From assembly GCA_022567875.1 (NCBI GenBank), contig JADFGB010000051.1, positions 1 through 7,080 of the forward strand: 7,080 nt of DNA, read 5' to 3'. Below are positions 4,580 through 7,080 of the stretch, in pieces. The notes below the pieces were generated by a model. That model saw only the letters and a program-made list of their open reading frames with translations, did not search any database and was not told where the DNA came from. Within the stretch, counting starts at the first letter, position 1. The number at the start of each line of letters is the position of its first letter. Source of the DNA: Bacteroidota bacterium (lineage in GTDB: Bacteria > Bacteroidota > Ignavibacteria > Ignavibacteriales > Ignavibacteriaceae). Made by a program: the position numbers and the translations under genes.

Positions 4580-6571
4580 ATGTTTAGCACTAAAAAACAA
4601 GCTGATATATTCTCAAATAAACTTTTTGCTTATGCAGATAAGAAAAAAGTAAAATTTAAGTTTTCTTCGGAAAAGCTCCTTAAATACAATGAAGGTGATA
4701 TTGTTTTTAAAAAAGGTGATAAAACCAATCACATTTACTTGATAATGGAAGGGGAGATAAAAATAAAAATACCTAATCCACCCTTTGCACCAAAAATACA
4801 ATTTAAATATAGGAATGATTTTTTTGGTGAAAAAGAGCTACTCGAAAAAAGTGAAAGGAAATCTTCCTGTGTTACCGAAAAAAATTGTCAACTGTATCCA
4901 ATTACTTACAATGAACTTCAAAAATTGATTTTAGAAAGTACTGTTGTAAAAGATAATCTTGAAATGGTAACTATTTCTACTATAGGGAAAACTATAAAAG
5001 AAATAACAAAAGAAAGCACAGGCGATAAAAAAACAGAAGAAAAAATTGATTACCAAAAAGCAATAAAAACACACCCTGAAGAACCAATCCCGACTTCTTC
5101 TACTGATAATATTAAAAAAGCGGAAATTACTCTTGAGAATATATTTAAAAACGGTGAGAAGGAAACAAAAAAAGATATTTTTATAGATGAAACAGATAAT
5201 ACAAAACAGAACACATTGTCTGATATAAATATTACTGAAGAGCTTCGGAAAAAAAAAGATATAGTTGAGCCGTTAAGTGAAAAAACAATTGAAGAACATA
5301 AAACTACAGAAAAAGAAAAGCCCGCCATTATTACGAATGATGCAAATCAAGATTTACAATCTCAGGATATTACAGAAGAGGTAGAACCGAAAGAAGAAAA
5401 AATAAGCGATGAAAAATATAATCAGATAATTGATGCAGGACTTTCATTATTAAAAATTATAAATATTGATGAGTTAACTCAAGAGATAGTTAAACAAGTC
5501 ACAGAATTAGTAAAAACCGATAGAAGCATTCTCTTTTTTGTTAACAAAGATGATAAAATGTTAGAAGCTAAAATTAGTACTGATGATAATGAAAAAACGG
5601 ATTTAAAAATTCCTTTAAATGATAGCATTTCAGGTCTTTGTGCTTTGAGAAATAAAATAGTTATTATTGATGATGTATCAAAAGATGATAGATTTAACAC
5701 AATTTATGATGAGGTCTTTAATTATAAGACAAAAAACTTATTGGTTGTGCCAATAGCAGATAAAGATGAAAATGTAGTAGCAGTATTAGAACTTATTAAT
5801 AGCAGGGATGAAACTTTTACTGAAATAGATATAGAAATATTAAAAATATTTATAAAAAGTATTCTACTTTCATTATCGAATTGCACAAAAACAGAACACC
5901 TAATAACAACTGCAAATAAAGAAGCACTTACAAATATTTCAAAATATATTTATAGAGATATAAAAAGCCCACTTTTGACTATAAAAAACTATGCTAAAAT
6001 TTTAATAAAGGATAAGCTTCCCAAAGAGATTAAGCAGGTATTAGAATTAATAATTATGCAAACTGATTTTGTCGATTCGTTGAATGATAATTTATCCACT
6101 TTCTATGAAGACAAAGAAAGCTTATCCTTAGAAGAAGTTTCCATTAAGGAAGTGGCAAATGATATTTTAGATCTGCTAGCAGAATACGCCGAATCAAGAA
6201 ATGTTGTGCTTTATAAAAAAATTGATGTGGAAACAAAAGTTAATTTGGACTCTAAGCAGCTTACAATTGTTTTTTATCAGATTATAAAAAATGCCTGCGA
6301 TGCACAACCGAATAAGGGTTCTGTTTATATTACTTCAACTTTAATTGACGGTACAGTTAATATTGAATTTAAAGATTCAGGTGAAGGTGTACCTGTCTAT
6401 TCCCAAACAGAAATATTTAAGAATTTTACATCATTTAAATCAGACGAGCATCTTGGTATTGGATTAAATATTGCAGATAAAATTGTGAAAGCTCACGGTG
6501 GAAATCTTACAGTTTCAAATTCATCTGATGGCGGAGCTATTTTTACAATTTCGTTACCTGCTGTAAAATGA
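4580..6571 (+). CDS. cNMP-binding-like/GAF/HATPase sensor protein with a degenerate H-box
   Basis: This encodes 663 residues with no signal peptide or membrane segment, so it is cytosolic. Domain order: (a) ~28-125, a cyclic-nucleotide-binding-like beta-roll with YNEGDIVFKKGD, IYLIMEGEIKI and a phosphate-binding-cassette-like FGE (82-84) plus Arg93 at the position of the conserved phosphate-contacting arginine; (b) ~141-278, a charged Lys/Glu/Thr-rich linker, probably disordered; (c) ~283-432, a GAF domain, with FVNKDD, IIDDVSKDDRF, LLVVPIAD and LELINSRDETF; (d) ~445-505, a HisKA-like helical pair; (e) ~550-661, a HATPase_c domain with intact N-box (KNACDA, Asn571), G1 box (DSGEG, 599-603), F-box (IFKNFTSFK) and G2 box (GIGL, 626-629). 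In the H-box the segment is YRDIKSPL (458-465), where a kinase has S-H-E-x-R/K-x-P-L, so the phospho-accepting histidine is replaced by Arg459 (codon AGA). It may therefore be a pseudokinase, a scaffold, or an ATP-dependent switch. No response regulator is adjacent. It is followed by miaA after 28 bases. Confidence 0.88.
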   Translation: MFSTKKQADIFSNKLFAYADKKKVKFKFSSEKLLKYNEGDIVFKKGDKTNHIYLIMEGEIKIKIPNPPFAPKIQFKYRNDFFGEKELLEKSERKSSCVTEKNCQLYPITYNELQKLILESTVVKDNLEMVTISTIGKTIKEITKESTGDKKTEEKIDYQKAIKTHPEEPIPTSSTDNIKKAEITLENIFKNGEKETKKDIFIDETDNTKQNTLSDINITEELRKKKDIVEPLSEKTIEEHKTTEKEKPAIITNDANQDLQSQDITEEVEPKEEKISDEKYNQIIDAGLSLLKIINIDELTQEIVKQVTELVKTDRSILFFVNKDDKMLEAKISTDDNEKTDLKIPLNDSISGLCALRNKIVIIDDVSKDDRFNTIYDEVFNYKTKNLLVVPIADKDENVVAVLELINSRDETFTEIDIEILKIFIKSILLSLSNCTKTEHLITTANKEALTNISKYIYRDIKSPLLTIKNYAKILIKDKLPKEIKQVLELIIMQTDFVDSLNDNLSTFYEDKESLSLEEVSIKEVANDILDLLAEYAESRNVVLYKKIDVETKVNLDSKQLTIVFYQIIKNACDAQPNKGSVYITSTLIDGTVNIEFKDSGEGVPVYSQTEIFKNFTSFKSDEHLGIGLNIADKIVKAHGGNLTVSNSSDGGAIFTISLPAVK

Positions 6572-6599
6572 GTAATTCCATCCAACTTCTTTTCAAAAA

Positions 6600-7080
6600 A
6601 TGTCTTATAATTTAATAACTATTCTTGGGCCAACTGCAGTTGGTAAAACAAATTTAGGTGTAAATCTTGCATATAAATTTAGCGGTGAAATTATATCTGC
6701 AGATTCAAGGCAGGTTTATAGAGGGATGGATATAGGCACAGGGAAAGATTTAACAGAATATATAATAAATAAAACTAATATTAAATATCATTTAATTGAT
6801 ATAATTAATCCGAAAGATGAATTTAATCTATTCGAATTTATAAAACATTTTAATGCAGCTTTTTCTAAAATTAGAAAGATAGACAAAACTCCAATAATGG
6901 TAGGGGGAACAGGGCTTTATTTAAGCTCAGTATTACAAAAATATAAATTAAGTAAAGTCGATTTTAATGACAGAGACATTGAACAATTAAAAAAAATGTC
7001 CACAGAAGAATTAGCATTAATATTAAAAAAATTAAACTTCAAACTTCATAACACTACAGACCTTCTTAACAGGGAAAGAA
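6600..7080 (+). CDS. miaA: tRNA dimethylallyltransferase MiaA, 3' partial
   Basis: This covers the first 160 residues; the gene runs off the right edge with no stop. MiaA adds a dimethylallyl group to N6 of A37 in tRNAs that read codons starting with U, the first step of i6A/ms2i6A formation. Seen here: the P-loop GPTAVGKT (10-17), the catalytic/substrate segment ADSRQVYRGMDIGTGK (34-49, with Asp35 as the general-base position), the IDIINPKDEFN segment, VGGTGLYL (101-108), and the start of the later LH..TDLLNRER region. The GKDLTEY continuation after the DIGTGK motif is of the form I associate with Bacteroidota MiaA. The start at 6600 is fixed by the N-terminal MSYNLITILGPT match; in that frame a stop codon at 6573-6575 excludes anything longer. 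No Shine-Dalgarno is visible. It follows the sensor gene by 28 bases and is probably co-transcribed with it. Confidence 0.96.
   Translation, partial: MSYNLITILGPTAVGKTNLGVNLAYKFSGEIISADSRQVYRGMDIGTGKDLTEYIINKTNIKYHLIDIINPKDEFNLFEFIKHFNAAFSKIRKIDKTPIMVGGTGLYLSSVLQKYKLSKVDFNDRDIEQLKKMSTEELALILKKLNFKLHNTTDLLNRER

Noticed and set aside
4535..4600. Earlier starts (4579 or 4600) for the glycosylase
   Set aside because: The added residues are hydrophobic and unlike the family, and the 4600 start would overlap the divergent sensor coding region; the ATG at 4534 gives the expected length.
5050..5328. Minus-strand open frame opposite the sensor linker, rich in Ser, Phe and Val and resembling membrane segments
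   Set aside because: The hydrophobic look is the reverse complement of Lys/Glu/Asp-rich codons in the linker; there is no start context and no independent support.
6568..6615. Fifteen-codon open frame whose ATG overlaps the sensor stop codon as ATGA
   Set aside because: It is very short, has no recognisable features, and ends inside miaA; ATGA at a stop codon occurs often by chance in AT-rich DNA.

Overview
The window looks like a chromosomal segment of an AT-rich bacterium of the Bacteroidota/Ignavibacteriota (FCB) group. The pointers are a large Asp-box (BNR/VPS10-like) beta-propeller protein of a type common there, a MiaA with the 'MDIGTGKD' signature followed by 'LTEY', start codons mostly lacking strong Shine-Dalgarno sequences, and promoter-like TTTG / TAnnTTTG pairs. 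The taxonomic call is inference from protein style, not from a search. Coding density is very high: the longest gene-free stretch is 117 bases (2532-2648). I see no tRNA, rRNA, CRISPR array, insertion sequence or phage gene.

Layout. (1) Positions 1-2531, plus strand: the C-terminal ~842 residues of a large secreted-type beta-propeller protein whose start lies upstream of the window. (2) 2541-2582: a GC-rich imperfect palindrome in the convergent gap, suited to terminate the leftward operon. (3) 3869 down to 2649, minus strand: a compact operon of ECF sigma factor, small soluble zinc-binding anti-sigma factor (ATGA overlap with the sigma gene), and a rhodanese-domain lipoprotein. (4) 4534 down to 3923, minus strand: an AlkA-like HhH-GPD DNA glycosylase, 53 bases upstream of the sigma gene and possibly co-transcribed with it. 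(5) 4580-6571, plus strand: a divergent 663-residue sensor protein with a cyclic-nucleotide-binding-like domain, a long charged linker, a GAF domain and a histidine-kinase-like C-terminus. (6) 6600-7080, plus strand: the N-terminal 160 residues of MiaA, running off the window edge, 28 bases after the sensor gene.

The most interesting points are two. The sensor protein keeps all the ATP-binding boxes of a histidine kinase, but where the phospho-accepting histidine should be (H-box) it has arginine (Arg459), so it is probably not a conventional autophosphorylating kinase. The sigma / anti-sigma / rhodanese-lipoprotein operon reads as a self-contained stress circuit, plausibly thiol- or metal-responsive given five cysteines in the 79-residue anti-sigma factor and a sulfur-handling enzyme as the third gene. 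How these parts act together is inference; nothing in the window proves a shared pathway between the minus-strand operon and the divergent sensor gene.
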